The notes beneath the pieces were generated by a model. That model was given only the letters and a program-made list of their open reading frames with translations, ran no database searches and was not told where the DNA came from. From positions 1-35,394 of the forward strand of contig CACXIR010000009.1 of NCBI GenBank assembly GCA_902767785.1: a stretch of DNA of 35,394 nucleotides, read 5' to 3'. Each line of letters begins with the position of its first letter. Positions within the stretch are counted from its first letter, which is position 1. The DNA is from Fibrobacter succinogenes (GTDB taxonomy: Bacteria > Fibrobacterota > Fibrobacteria > Fibrobacterales > Fibrobacteraceae). Shown piece after piece: positions 18,011-26,066 of the stretch. The position numbers and the translations under genes are program-made.

Positions 18011-20526
18011 TGAAATTTATTGAGAGGATTCTAGCGTTTTCCCTGGCTTTGACGGGAACAGTTCTTGCCAATTCCGTGGACCTGTTTTATAGCGGTGGAG
18101 AGAAGCCATGCTTTTCTCGGGGTACGGCTTTGATTAACGATGTATGCTTTGATAAAAAAGGCATGGCAGTAAATTCGGGCCTCCCTAAGGCACGTCTGCG
18201 GATCATTGACCCGCCAAGAATTGGTTCGGCCCGTTTCGGTTTTTACCTGGAAAGGCCCTTCTTTATTATTGATGGAATTCATTTGAGTACCGACGAAAAA
18301 AGGACGCTCTCGCAATTGGAGGAGGAAACCGAGGAATTCGGCATTCCCGAAATACTCAAGTCTCTGGGCTACACACCCGTTTTAGTGCAGTTTTCCCAGA
18401 CCGTGGTCACTTCTCTGCAAAAGAATAGCGAAACCTTTGCGGGCATATTGAACTACCTGGGGAATAACGAGATGATTCCCTTCCCGAACAAGCTGCAGGA
18501 CGGATTCGTGATTCTGGGTATTAGCCAGGGCGGAATCATTGGGCGTTATGGGGCGTACCTGTACGACACCTCGCGGGCCAAGGTTGGCGGGGTTCCTGTT
18601 AGGTTTTACGCATCCCTGGACTCGCCCCATCAGGGAGCGGTGATGCCCCGAGGGTTGATTGCGTCTATCGACTTTTGGGCTAACGAAGCGGACGTGGCTT
18701 CTGCGGAGGCTTTTTATGATTTGATTTCTTCTCCGGGTGCCCGCGACTTGCTGATTTATGACACGGAGGCGGGCAATACCACCTACAAGCCTAAGACTGA
18801 ATCGAGCCGGTTCCTTTTTGGGGACTACCGTAAGGCTGCGGAATACAAGGGATTTCCCGTTGTCCTTGTTTCCCAAGGGCAGCTGAAGGGGAAGGATCCA
18901 GCTCATGGGAACAGGTATTTCGGTTTGGAGCGGCGTACGGAGTTCCTTTCTAAGGTTATGGGGAGAGCCTCTAGCTTTCTGTCCTATTCCACGACGGAAT
19001 CGGGGGAGTTTGCCCGTAATCGCAAATACGAATTCAATGACGGCGTGGACGAAGTTTCCCGCAAGGGGGAGACTTCGCTGGACTTTGTACAGGGGAGTAC
19101 ATATCCTTTCGCAAAAACGCTGTATTCCGCGCTCCGCGAAGGAATGCTGAAGGCTATGCCCAATAGCTGGAAGAAAAAGGTAAAGGTGAAGGGCCTTACC
19201 ATTGCAAGCATGCCTCTGAAATCTTACTGGAACGACGACACCCTGTATCAGGCTAGCAGCACTTTTATCCCTACGGTCAGCGCCATGGATTTAAAGTGCG
19301 AGGGAGATTTGGCCATTCGCAAGGGATGCGCCCACAGCCAGGCTTCTACGAGTATTTCTTTTGAAGCGCCAGGAACGCGGAGTACTGCTAGAGCTATCTA
19401 TGCCGTGGATTCCAGCCACCCCCGCTATAGCGAGGCTATGAGCGGCCGCCACATTGAATCTCCGGTGGATTCCAAGGGGAATGTAGACAAGAAGGTTCTT
19501 GCCGGAATGCAAACGGATATTTGGCGGGTGCTTTGCGAAGTGGCCAAGGCCGATTACAATTCAGCCACAAGACAGTTCCGCAATCCCAAATTGGGAGGCT
19601 TGTTTTCTCCGACCACTTCTTGCATGGACCAGGCAAAGATGCCTGCGGTTATCAAGAACGGGGGCATTTTGCAAACAAAGGCCTTGGGCTATATCCGCTA
19701 TGATTATGATGTATCGGCGACGGAAAGAAATTCCGAGGTGTCTTTCAACCTGCCTGCGGGTTGGCAAAAGGTGGCCGTTGCAGACAACGGCCTGGACGTT
19801 CCGCCATCCAGTATTTTTGAGGTGGAAATTCAGGTCTTGGATTCCAAAAGCAATTGGATGAAAGCCGAGCTTCTGCTGACGCAGCGGAAAGATGGGGGCC
19901 ATCAGGTGCAGTTTGCAGAGCAGGATGTTCCCCAAGACGGAGGGTTCCATACAGTTCGTTGGAAAATGCCGTCTACCGCAGGAGCCTTGAAAAGCTTCCG
20001 TTGGTTCCGATTGGTATTGAATTCCAAGGGAGGGCAGGTGACATTGCGCCGCCCGCGTCTCATTACCAACGCCAATGATTTAGAGGAAATTCCCGCCGCT
20101 ATACCTTCGGCAAAAATATATCCGAATGCGATGTATAAACCTGTCCCCTGGTCCGATACCGTTGTGGTGAGGGATTATTCCGATGGCCTAGGCGCAGGAA
20201 TCGCCTTTGAATTCAAGTCCAGTCAAGATGGAGTGCATTTTGACTTGAAAAAAACTTACTCCATGGATTCGTACAAGAATTTAAGGGTGGAATACTGGCC
20301 AGGAACATGTATCAACACTTCCATTTTCTTTGATGCCAAATCCAAGAAAAATGTGAATATAGGTAACAGTAGTTTGCAAAATGGATTTGTTGTGAAAAAA
20401 TTACCTTTGCAGGATTTGATTAACACCGACATCACTCCCAAGGGTTCCCTTTCCGCCTCCCGCCTGAGTTTGCAGGCGATGAAGCTCGGAGAAAAATGCA
20501 TTGTCCGTTCAATTTCACTAGAGTAG
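18010..20526 (+). CDS. Secreted alpha/beta hydrolase with C-terminal beta domain
   Basis: 838 residues from ATG 18010. Residues 1-20 form a signal peptide (ending VLA|N). The hydrolase domain shows FFIIDGIHLS, GISQGG with nucleophile Ser172 (G-x-S-x-G), and ASLDSPHQGA about 30 residues later. This set resembles PGAP1/lipase-type esterases in which the S-P-H-x-G-A strand follows the nucleophile. I could not place the acid and histidine of the triad with confidence. Residues ~600-720 form a jelly-roll-like region ending FRLVLNSKGGQVTLRRPRL, comparable to carbohydrate-binding sandwiches; a second beta stretch closes the protein. Substrate unknown: an ester-linked side group of plant polysaccharide or a lipid are options. 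GTG 18007 is possible but ATG 18010 gives the normal TGATG coupling with the previous gene. Confidence 0.7.
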   Translation: MKFIERILAFSLALTGTVLANSVDLFYSGGEKPCFSRGTALINDVCFDKKGMAVNSGLPKARLRIIDPPRIGSARFGFYLERPFFIIDGIHLSTDEKRTLSQLEEETEEFGIPEILKSLGYTPVLVQFSQTVVTSLQKNSETFAGILNYLGNNEMIPFPNKLQDGFVILGISQGGIIGRYGAYLYDTSRAKVGGVPVRFYASLDSPHQGAVMPRGLIASIDFWANEADVASAEAFYDLISSPGARDLLIYDTEAGNTTYKPKTESSRFLFGDYRKAAEYKGFPVVLVSQGQLKGKDPAHGNRYFGLERRTEFLSKVMGRASSFLSYSTTESGEFARNRKYEFNDGVDEVSRKGETSLDFVQGSTYPFAKTLYSALREGMLKAMPNSWKKKVKVKGLTIASMPLKSYWNDDTLYQASSTFIPTVSAMDLKCEGDLAIRKGCAHSQASTSISFEAPGTRSTARAIYAVDSSHPRYSEAMSGRHIESPVDSKGNVDKKVLAGMQTDIWRVLCEVAKADYNSATRQFRNPKLGGLFSPTTSCMDQAKMPAVIKNGGILQTKALGYIRYDYDVSATERNSEVSFNLPAGWQKVAVADNGLDVPPSSIFEVEIQVLDSKSNWMKAELLLTQRKDGGHQVQFAEQDVPQDGGFHTVRWKMPSTAGALKSFRWFRLVLNSKGGQVTLRRPRLITNANDLEEIPAAIPSAKIYPNAMYKPVPWSDTVVVRDYSDGLGAGIAFEFKSSQDGVHFDLKKTYSMDSYKNLRVEYWPGTCINTSIFFDAKSKKNVNIGNSSLQNGFVVKKLPLQDLINTDITPKGSLSASRLSLQAMKLGEKCIVRSISLE

Positions 20527-20532
20527 TTTTTG

Positions 20533-20561
20533 TTGAAAGAGGAAAACCAAAATAATATAAT
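20533..20561 (+). promoter_or_regulatory. Promoter of the lipoprotein gene
   Basis: TTGAAA (20533-20538), 17 bases, TATAAT (20556-20561): a near-consensus housekeeping promoter. Transcription would start near 20568, giving a 15-base leader that still holds AAAAGG as ribosome-binding site. It lies directly after the stop of the hydrolase gene, so the lipoprotein can be expressed alone. Confidence 0.7.
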
Positions 20562-20582
20562 TGGTGTGCTAAAAGGAAAAAT

Positions 20583-21359
20583 ATGAAAAGTATAATGTTG
20601 TTCAAATTTTTATTTGCCGTGTCACTTTTTTGCTTGCTTGTGGGCTGCAACAGGCCTGTGTTTATGTCCATGGGTACGGCACCTTTGCCGGTTTATCATG
20701 AACCCAGGTGGAGTGGCGAGCAGGACAAGAAGTGGGTTGTTTCCGGGGACGCCTTCGTAGGCCCTGATGGCGTAGGGGAGAATGTCCGGGAAGTCTTTTC
20801 CTTGGGCGGTGATCTATCCGTAATGTACAGGTTCATGAACCCCCTATTTGTCCAAGCGTCCTTTGCGGGCACCATGGGTGACCTGCGGTTTGGCTGTTCT
20901 GACATTCCCTGTACTACTGAATATGACCGATGGAGGGATAGGCATGACGAGAAATATTCCTTCTGGACTATGCAGGAGCGTATGCTTCTCGGTTCAGACT
21001 TCATGTTGGGAAGTCTTGTCCAGGCGGGCTTTGGCGTAGGCGCACTGCTCTTCCAAGCGGGCGGCCAGTACGAGAATGCCCGCGAAGAGTTGGAGAGTGC
21101 TGACATAGCCGACAATGCCAACGGTAAAGAGGAAATCTATCCTGTGGTGGGCTCCTGGTTTGGCTTCAATCTGGGACGTCATGCAAGGCTTGGCGTCATC
21201 AAGAACGAAGCCTACGTGGTGATGTCCAATGACTTGCCTCAGGGTGGCGTGATGACGGCTGGCGTCAACTACTACCATCCTAGCGGTTTCCATGGAGGTC
21301 TCTCTTACTCCGCCCAGATGGGAATTATGTTCCAGGCGGGCAAGAGCTTCAGCTTCTAA
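20583..21359 (+). CDS. Outer-membrane-type lipoprotein of unknown function
   Basis: 258 residues. The signal peptide ends in LLVGC, a lipobox, so the cysteine near residue 22 should be lipidated; the next residue is Asn, not Asp, which under the usual +2 rule favours the outer membrane. The mature part alternates short amphipathic beta strands rich in Gly, Tyr and Phe (SVMYRFMNPLFVQASFAG, LGSLVQAGFGVGALLF, GGLSYSAQMGIMFQAG), like a small barrel or porin-like fold, and holds one Cys pair (FGCSDIPC). No enzyme motif is seen. It has its own promoter and shares a bidirectional terminator with the convergent carboxyltransferase gene. Function not known. Confidence 0.65.
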   Translation: MKSIMLFKFLFAVSLFCLLVGCNRPVFMSMGTAPLPVYHEPRWSGEQDKKWVVSGDAFVGPDGVGENVREVFSLGGDLSVMYRFMNPLFVQASFAGTMGDLRFGCSDIPCTTEYDRWRDRHDEKYSFWTMQERMLLGSDFMLGSLVQAGFGVGALLFQAGGQYENAREELESADIADNANGKEEIYPVVGSWFGFNLGRHARLGVIKNEAYVVMSNDLPQGGVMTAGVNYYHPSGFHGGLSYSAQMGIMFQAGKSFSF

Positions 21360-21376
21360 TTATTTTTCGTTCATAA

Positions 21377-21407
21377 AAAAGTCCCGGAATTTCTTCCGGG
21401 ACTTTTC
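21377..21407. terminator. Bidirectional intrinsic terminator
   Basis: A 13-bp perfect stem (AAAAGTCCCGGAA / TTCCGGGACTTTT) encloses a TTTC loop. Both flanks are A/T runs, so it can end the lipoprotein transcript from the left and the carboxyltransferase transcript from the right. Confidence 0.85.
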
Positions 21408-21439
21408 TAATTGGGATTCGCAGCATTCGCCGCGAAAAA

Positions 21440-23014
21440 TTACTTGAGGGTCTGAACCTGCACGTCCCAGCTCTGGTTGCCAAGGGCAATGCGGTAGGTG
21501 CTCGTTGCACCGGCCTTCATGTTCTTGGTGTCCACTGCCGGAGCGGCGTTCGGGTCCTTCTTCGGCACGCCAATGTGGCGGTTGCCCTTGAGGAACTCGA
21601 TACCCTTGTTGCCAGCCTTCGTCTGGAGGCAGCCCGTGATGAAGATGGTCTCGTCGGTAACCGGCAGGCCATTTTCTTCGAGGAGCTTCTTCGCAGCCGG
21701 GATGCCCGGCGGAAGGATTTCTTCGGCGCACTGGATGCCCGGGTAGGCTTCCTTGAACGGCTTCATGTTGAACTGGTCGGCGGCGATCTTCACCAGCTCC
21801 GGATCCGGTTCGCACGGGGTCTTGCCCTGGTAGCCCAGGAGCATCTTGCCGTAGCCTTCCGTCATCTTGAACCACGTACCGCGGCCTGCGGCCTGGTTCA
21901 GGGTGTTCATGTAGGCCTGCTGGAAGTAGAACTGGGAAACCGGCGTCACGGAAGAGGCAAAGCCACCGCGGCGGACGCATTCGCTCATGTTCTCGATAAC
22001 CTTCGGGAACAGGTGGAAGGTCTTGGTTTCGCGCATCATGAGGGTGTTGGCGGTTAGAGCGCCACCCGGCATGGGACTGAAGATCACGTCGGTGGTAATC
22101 TGGCGTGCTTCAGGCGGGAAGTTGTAGTCCTTGAGGCATTCAACGGCCACGTTGTTGGCTTCCATGAGTTCCGGAATATGATCGTCGACGATGCTGTCTT
22201 CACCGAGGGCGAGCTTGTATTCCGTACCCTTGAGGGCGTGGAACATGGAGAACAGGTCGGGCTGAGCCGTACCGCCGGAGAGCGGCTTGCGGCCCAGGTC
22301 AACACCATCGGCGCCACCTTCGATAGCAGCCTTGTACTGGGCCACACCGGTACCGCAGGTGTCATGGCTGTGGATGCGGAGTTCCACCTTGTCGCCCAGG
22401 AGCTTACGAGCGCGCTTGAAGGTCTCGTACACCTTGGTCGGGTTCGTGGTGCCGGAAGCGTCCTTGAAGCACACAGAGGCGAACGGAACACCGGCGTCCA
22501 AAATGTTGCGGAGGATGCGTTCGTAGAATTCCGGGTTGTGGGCGGCGTTGAGATCGCATCCCGGAGGAAGTTCCATCATGGTCACCACGACTTCGTGTTC
22601 CAGACCGGCGTCGGTAATGCACTTGCCGGAGTAGATCAGGTTGTTCACGTCGTTGAGGGCGTCGAAGTTACGGATGCGGGTCATGCCGTGCTTCTTGAAC
22701 ATGTCGGCATGGAGCTTGATCATGTCGCGCGGCTGCGGGGCGAGGGCCACCACGTTGATACCGCGGGCGAGGGTCTGCAGGCGGACGTTGGGGCCCACAA
22801 CGCGACGGAATTCGTCCATCATGTCGAAGGCGTCTTCGCCGCAGTTCTGGTAAAGGGCCTGGAAACGGGCGCCACCACCAGCTTCAAAGTGGGTGATGCC
22901 GGCCTTGCAGGCAGCTTCGACGGCGGGCATAAAGTCCTTCGCGAAGACACGGGCACCGAAAATAGACTGGAAACCATCGCGGAACGAGGTGTCCTGGAAC
23001 TTGATCTTTTTCAT
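21440..23014 (-). CDS. Carboxyltransferase subunit (oxaloacetate decarboxylase alpha / pyruvate carboxylase B type) without biotinyl domain
   Basis: 524 residues of the DRE-TIM family. The barrel begins with FQDTSFRDGFQS (D13 as metal ligand), carries the lysine that is carbamylated in relatives (K184 in CFKDASGTT) and the two histidine ligands (H215, H217 in RIHSHDTCG). The PLSGGTAQPD and PPGCDLNAAHNPEFYERI stretches also fit. Family enzymes move CO2 between oxaloacetate or pyruvate and biotin. The protein ends in a small beta domain with no A/V-M-K-M biotin site, so the biotin carrier must be a separate protein encoded elsewhere. Fibrobacter makes succinate as main product, and this enzyme class links pyruvate and oxaloacetate; which direction runs here is not shown. 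Codons are strongly biased (Pro CCG), as in highly expressed genes. RBS AGGAAAAC; a TATATT box about 55 bases upstream (23076-23071) may be the -10. Confidence 0.82.
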   Translation of the reverse strand: MKKIKFQDTSFRDGFQSIFGARVFAKDFMPAVEAACKAGITHFEAGGGARFQALYQNCGEDAFDMMDEFRRVVGPNVRLQTLARGINVVALAPQPRDMIKLHADMFKKHGMTRIRNFDALNDVNNLIYSGKCITDAGLEHEVVVTMMELPPGCDLNAAHNPEFYERILRNILDAGVPFASVCFKDASGTTNPTKVYETFKRARKLLGDKVELRIHSHDTCGTGVAQYKAAIEGGADGVDLGRKPLSGGTAQPDLFSMFHALKGTEYKLALGEDSIVDDHIPELMEANNVAVECLKDYNFPPEARQITTDVIFSPMPGGALTANTLMMRETKTFHLFPKVIENMSECVRRGGFASSVTPVSQFYFQQAYMNTLNQAAGRGTWFKMTEGYGKMLLGYQGKTPCEPDPELVKIAADQFNMKPFKEAYPGIQCAEEILPPGIPAAKKLLEENGLPVTDETIFITGCLQTKAGNKGIEFLKGNRHIGVPKKDPNAAPAVDTKNMKAGATSTYRIALGNQSWDVQVQTLK

Positions 23015-23088
23015 AGTGTTTTCCTGTGGGATAAATCCCTTGTTTTACTGTACAATAAAATACGGGGGGAAATATAGATAAATAGTGG

Positions 23089-23913
23089 CTATATAAACAT
23101 CATGGTATTGAGTTTAGCCCGGTATTTCCAGGTAAGTTCGTGCTTGGGACCCAGGACCCCGAACAGGGTGAGCATTGCCTTCTTGGCGGCTCCGTCGTTC
23201 CACTCGGGAGCCTCTACGAACAAATTAAGGAATGCCTGGAGGGCACTTTCGAAGTCCTCTTGGCAGGCCAGTTTGCAGGCCTCGTGGTATACGACGGCTT
23301 CCTTGCCCTGCACATCCTTTTTGGCGGCTTCGGCATGAAAGTCCAGCAGTTCCAGCAGGGATTTGGCTTCGCGGTACTGGTCGTCGGCCTCGTTGAACTT
23401 GGAAAGCACTTCTTTGGCCTTTTCGGTATCGCCGAGACCCAGGCTTGCCTTGGCCCACAAAAGCTGCAATTTCTTGTCGTCGGGAGTCTTGGCCAGCGCT
23501 TCGTCTAGCATGGGGAGGGCCTGGTCAAAGTTCTTCTGAGCGATGGCGTCTTCCAGGGCCATCTGGAACTTGGCCTCGTCGCTCACGAAGAACTTCTCGA
23601 GACGCTTCTTTAGGTCCGCTTCGGGCAGCACGCCCTGGATAACATCCGCAATCTGGCCCTTGTCCACGATGTGGACCTCGGGTACCGAGCGTACCCGGAA
23701 AGCTTGGATGAGCTGCATGTTCTCCCGTTCGTCGCAGCTGACCACGCCCAGCGTAAAGTCCATGCTGGTGGAAAGCTGCCCCAGCAGCTGGGAGTAGGGG
23801 GCGCAGTCGGGGTATTCTGCCGAGGAGAAAAGAACCGCCACGGCGCGGGTGTCGGAGGCCTGGGCCACCTCGGTCTCAAAATTTTCGGAGGTAATCTGTA
23901 CAACTTTTGCCAT
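23089..23913 (-). CDS. CnoX/YbbN-like thioredoxin-TPR co-chaperone
   Basis: 274 residues from ATG 23913. Residues 1-110 have a thioredoxin fold: VQITSENFETEV, then FSSAEYPDC where WCGPC would be, keeping only the second cysteine (C37), and the cis-proline at P78 (SVPEVHIV). Residues ~115-274 are helical repeats like TPRs (FDQALPMLDEALAKTPDDKKLQLLWAKA). This matches CnoX (YbbN), which holds unfolded proteins, protects them from over-oxidation and hands them to GroEL/DnaK. The residual single-cysteine site is typical. The open frame extends 190 codons upstream, but that part overlaps the divergent gene and lacks thioredoxin-like sequence; TATATT six bases before ATG 23913 supports this start. 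Confidence 0.82.
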   Translation of the reverse strand: MAKVVQITSENFETEVAQASDTRAVAVLFSSAEYPDCAPYSQLLGQLSTSMDFTLGVVSCDERENMQLIQAFRVRSVPEVHIVDKGQIADVIQGVLPEADLKKRLEKFFVSDEAKFQMALEDAIAQKNFDQALPMLDEALAKTPDDKKLQLLWAKASLGLGDTEKAKEVLSKFNEADDQYREAKSLLELLDFHAEAAKKDVQGKEAVVYHEACKLACQEDFESALQAFLNLFVEAPEWNDGAAKKAMLTLFGVLGPKHELTWKYRAKLNTMMFI

Positions 23914-23919
23914 GCCGCA

Positions 23920-23939
23920 AATATAGATTTTGTTATATT
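23920..23939. promoter_or_regulatory. Overlapping divergent start-proximal promoters
   Basis: On the minus strand TATATT (23925-23920) stands six bases before the CnoX-like ATG (23913). On the plus strand TATATT (23934-23939) stands seven bases before the zinc-ribbon ATG (23947). Only eight bases separate the boxes and only 33 bases separate the start codons, leaving no space for conventional leaders or ribosome-binding sites. Confidence 0.5.
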
Positions 23940-23946
23940 CTGCCAC

Positions 23947-24450
23947 ATGAGTACCTGCCCTTTTTGCAAATCGGAAGTCGCCCAGATGAAAATAGGCCAC
24001 TTGGACCTTCGCTTGTGTCCCAAGTGCTTTTCGGCGTTTTTCCCCAGCAGCCAGACCACGGCCTTGCGGGGCGATTTGCCCGACAAGTCTCGGGAGCTGT
24101 GGTACAATGCCATGATTGCAAAAAAACTGCAGGATCCGGACATGACGGGCGCCTGCTGCATTGACCACGGCGAACCGCTGGTAGACGGCAAGATTCCCGA
24201 TTACGGGTACGAAGGCAAGGTGGCCACCTGCTGCAAGATGTTCCATTTGCCGCCTTCCATGGTGGAAAAGATTTTGAAGCGGACCATCGACACGCCGTTC
24301 CAGAAACCCGCCTCCCAGGGCAAGCACCATTTCTTTTTTATCCGGGCCTTGGATGCGCTGGTTTCCAAGTTCTCTGGCGAAAAACTCCCGGAAGAGGATC
24401 CGCTGGATACCATTCCTTACAATATCCACCTGAAAAAGTTCTTCGAGTGA
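23947..24450 (+). CDS. Zinc-ribbon protein of unknown function
   Basis: 167 residues from ATG 23947. A CPFC...CPKC pair (residues 4-7 and 27-30) forms a TFIIB-type zinc ribbon of the kind found in small bacterial zinc-finger proteins. Further Cys/His residues occur at GACCIDHGE and ATCCKMFHLP, which may hold a second metal. The C-terminal half is mixed alpha/beta with many basic residues (KPASQGKHHFFFIRALDAL) and no known motif. There is no signal peptide or membrane helix, so it is cytoplasmic. It opens the operon: the next ATG begins two bases after its stop. The possible start 276 bases upstream overlaps the divergent gene and is rejected. Role not known; a nucleic-acid or protein-binding adaptor is a guess. 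Confidence 0.65.
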   Translation: MSTCPFCKSEVAQMKIGHLDLRLCPKCFSAFFPSSQTTALRGDLPDKSRELWYNAMIAKKLQDPDMTGACCIDHGEPLVDGKIPDYGYEGKVATCCKMFHLPPSMVEKILKRTIDTPFQKPASQGKHHFFFIRALDALVSKFSGEKLPEEDPLDTIPYNIHLKKFFE

Positions 24451-24451
24451 C

Positions 24452-25177
24452 ATGAAAAAGACATACATCATATTGGGTTCCATTGCAGCGGTTGTCCTAG
24501 CCGTTTATTTGCTGTTGCCCGATGTTTTGTTTGAAGAACTGGTGTTCCCCCTGGAAAAAGGTTCTACGGTCCTTGCTTACGACGATCGTGCCGATGGGGG
24601 AGAATCATCAACCACGTTCAAGGTGACGGATTCGGAGCTTTCCTTTGAATGTTCCTTGGGGGCCGACACGGCCAAGTCCTCTTGGTGTGGACTCCTCTGG
24701 AATTTTGATCCCGATAGCTTAAAGCAGTTCCGCAACTGGATTTTTGTAGATTCCTTGATTTTTGATTTGGATGTTTCGGGGACCCGTGAAGTTTTGGTGA
24801 AGCTATGGGCATACGACCCCGACGTGACGGATATCCGTAAGCCCAAGACCTTCCGGCTTTTGATGAAGGAAATGCCCTTGCATGAGGGCCACAACCGTGT
24901 TTCTATTCCCATGGAACAGCTTTATACTCCGGAGTTTTGGTCCGAGGACTTGAAGGCCGATGTGAATTTGAAACAGAGACATCATGAGACCATGGCCCGC
25001 TTGGAAATCGCTCCCGGTTGGAACCAGGCTCGTGGAACCACCTTCTCTTTGAAAATCCATAGCATCAAGGCGGTAGGCGTCAGCAATTTCAGTTACGGGA
25101 TTGTCCTCGCCATTTTTGTGGTGTTGACCATTGTTGCCGTAGGCTGGCGTCATAAAGTCAAAAACGATGAAGAGTAA
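24452..25177 (+). CDS. Membrane-anchored protein with periplasmic beta-sandwich domain
   Basis: 241 residues. A membrane helix near 4-23 and another near 213-232 (YGIVLAIFVVLTIVAVGW) enclose a ~185-residue periplasmic domain. That domain has the look of a carbohydrate-binding or CIA30-like beta sandwich: LAYDDRADGGESST, SLIFDLDVSGTREVLVKLWAYDPDV, and a closing FSLKIHSIKAVG strand. The cytoplasmic tail is only about nine charged residues. The next gene has the same topology but adds a DNA-binding tail, and the two reading frames overlap by 11 bases (ATGAAGAGTAA). I infer a paired sensor or co-receptor; no enzyme motif is seen. The ligand is unknown. Preceded by the zinc-ribbon gene with a one-base gap. 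Confidence 0.6.
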   Translation: MKKTYIILGSIAAVVLAVYLLLPDVLFEELVFPLEKGSTVLAYDDRADGGESSTTFKVTDSELSFECSLGADTAKSSWCGLLWNFDPDSLKQFRNWIFVDSLIFDLDVSGTREVLVKLWAYDPDVTDIRKPKTFRLLMKEMPLHEGHNRVSIPMEQLYTPEFWSEDLKADVNLKQRHHETMARLEIAPGWNQARGTTFSLKIHSIKAVGVSNFSYGIVLAIFVVLTIVAVGWRHKVKNDEE

Positions 25178-26066
25178 GATTGCAGCCGCCCTGTTTTTGC
25201 TGATAACCCTTGCCCTATGGGTGTATTTCTTTGTTGCTTTCAAGGATTCTTCCTTGGAGCTGTTCCCGGGAAAGGCTTTTGAACTCTACACGCTTACGGA
25301 CCATGAGGCTTTGGGTTTTTCTACTTCCGAGGTGACGGTGAGCGACACCCTGGTAGATGCCGTGGTGAACGTTCGCAGCGGCAAGGCGTTTCCCTTTGCC
25401 GGATTCGGGTTCAACCTGATGTCTAAAAACGGCCGCCCTTCGGGATACTTGGACTTGTCCAAGTTCGATTCCCTGGCGGTGGAGGTTTCCACGGTCCGCA
25501 TGAATTCCATTGGCATTAGGATTTTGACCGATGACCCCGTGTATTCTAGGAAGGGCTTTTATTTGAGTTACAGGCCTCTGGAATTCCAGGTGCCTGCGGG
25601 CAGGAACTTTGTAGAGTCCAAGGCCGCCATCTCGGATTTCAAGACTGCGGAATGGTGGCTTGCGGGGCAGGGCCTGGATAAAGATGACGGCCTCACGTAC
25701 TTTTACAGGTCCATGCTGCTGGAAGTCTTTAACGGGCGGGGGACCTTGCGGGGCATTCCGGATGTCATTCAGGTGAAATCCGTGCGCCTTTGGGGCGAAA
25801 ATCGAGATTTTCGCAGGGGAATGTACGCAGGCCTCGGTTTGTGGGGACTCTTTTTAGTATGCTTTGCCTACATGGCGTTTCGCAAGAAGCCTGGGGAGCA
25901 GTCGCGTGCGCAGATGCAAGAAGTGGCACGGCTCCTGAAAACCACGGACAAATCCCTTGCTGAGATTGCCATAGCGGTGGGGGAAAAGAAAGTCTCCCGC
26001 ATGGAGCGTAATTTTTGCAAGGCCTACGGGCTAAAGCCATTGGAGTACAGGAGGAAAAATGACTAA
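25167..26066 (+). CDS. Membrane-spanning regulator: periplasmic sensor plus single AraC-type HTH
   Basis: 299 residues. Helix 1 (about 5-25) anchors the N-terminus. Residues ~27-215 form a periplasmic beta-rich domain resembling that of the preceding gene (GYLDLSKFDSLAVEVS, GIRILTDD). Helix 2 is at ~219-236. The cytoplasmic tail ends with KTTDKSLAEIAIAVGEKK, then FCKAYGLKPLEYRRK (about 257-297). This is the second helix-turn-helix of the AraC/XylS family, with its usual flanks (L-x-x-T-D-x-S-x-x-E-I-A ... F-K/C-x-x-x-G-x-x-P-x-x-Y-R). The first HTH is absent, so the DNA-binding part is about half the usual 100 residues. I infer a one-component membrane regulator that must dimerise or pair to grip DNA. 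Ligand and targets are unknown. The frame overlaps the previous gene by 11 bases and the next by 8. Confidence 0.65.
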   Translation: MKSKIAAALFLLITLALWVYFFVAFKDSSLELFPGKAFELYTLTDHEALGFSTSEVTVSDTLVDAVVNVRSGKAFPFAGFGFNLMSKNGRPSGYLDLSKFDSLAVEVSTVRMNSIGIRILTDDPVYSRKGFYLSYRPLEFQVPAGRNFVESKAAISDFKTAEWWLAGQGLDKDDGLTYFYRSMLLEVFNGRGTLRGIPDVIQVKSVRLWGENRDFRRGMYAGLGLWGLFLVCFAYMAFRKKPGEQSRAQMQEVARLLKTTDKSLAEIAIAVGEKKVSRMERNFCKAYGLKPLEYRRKND

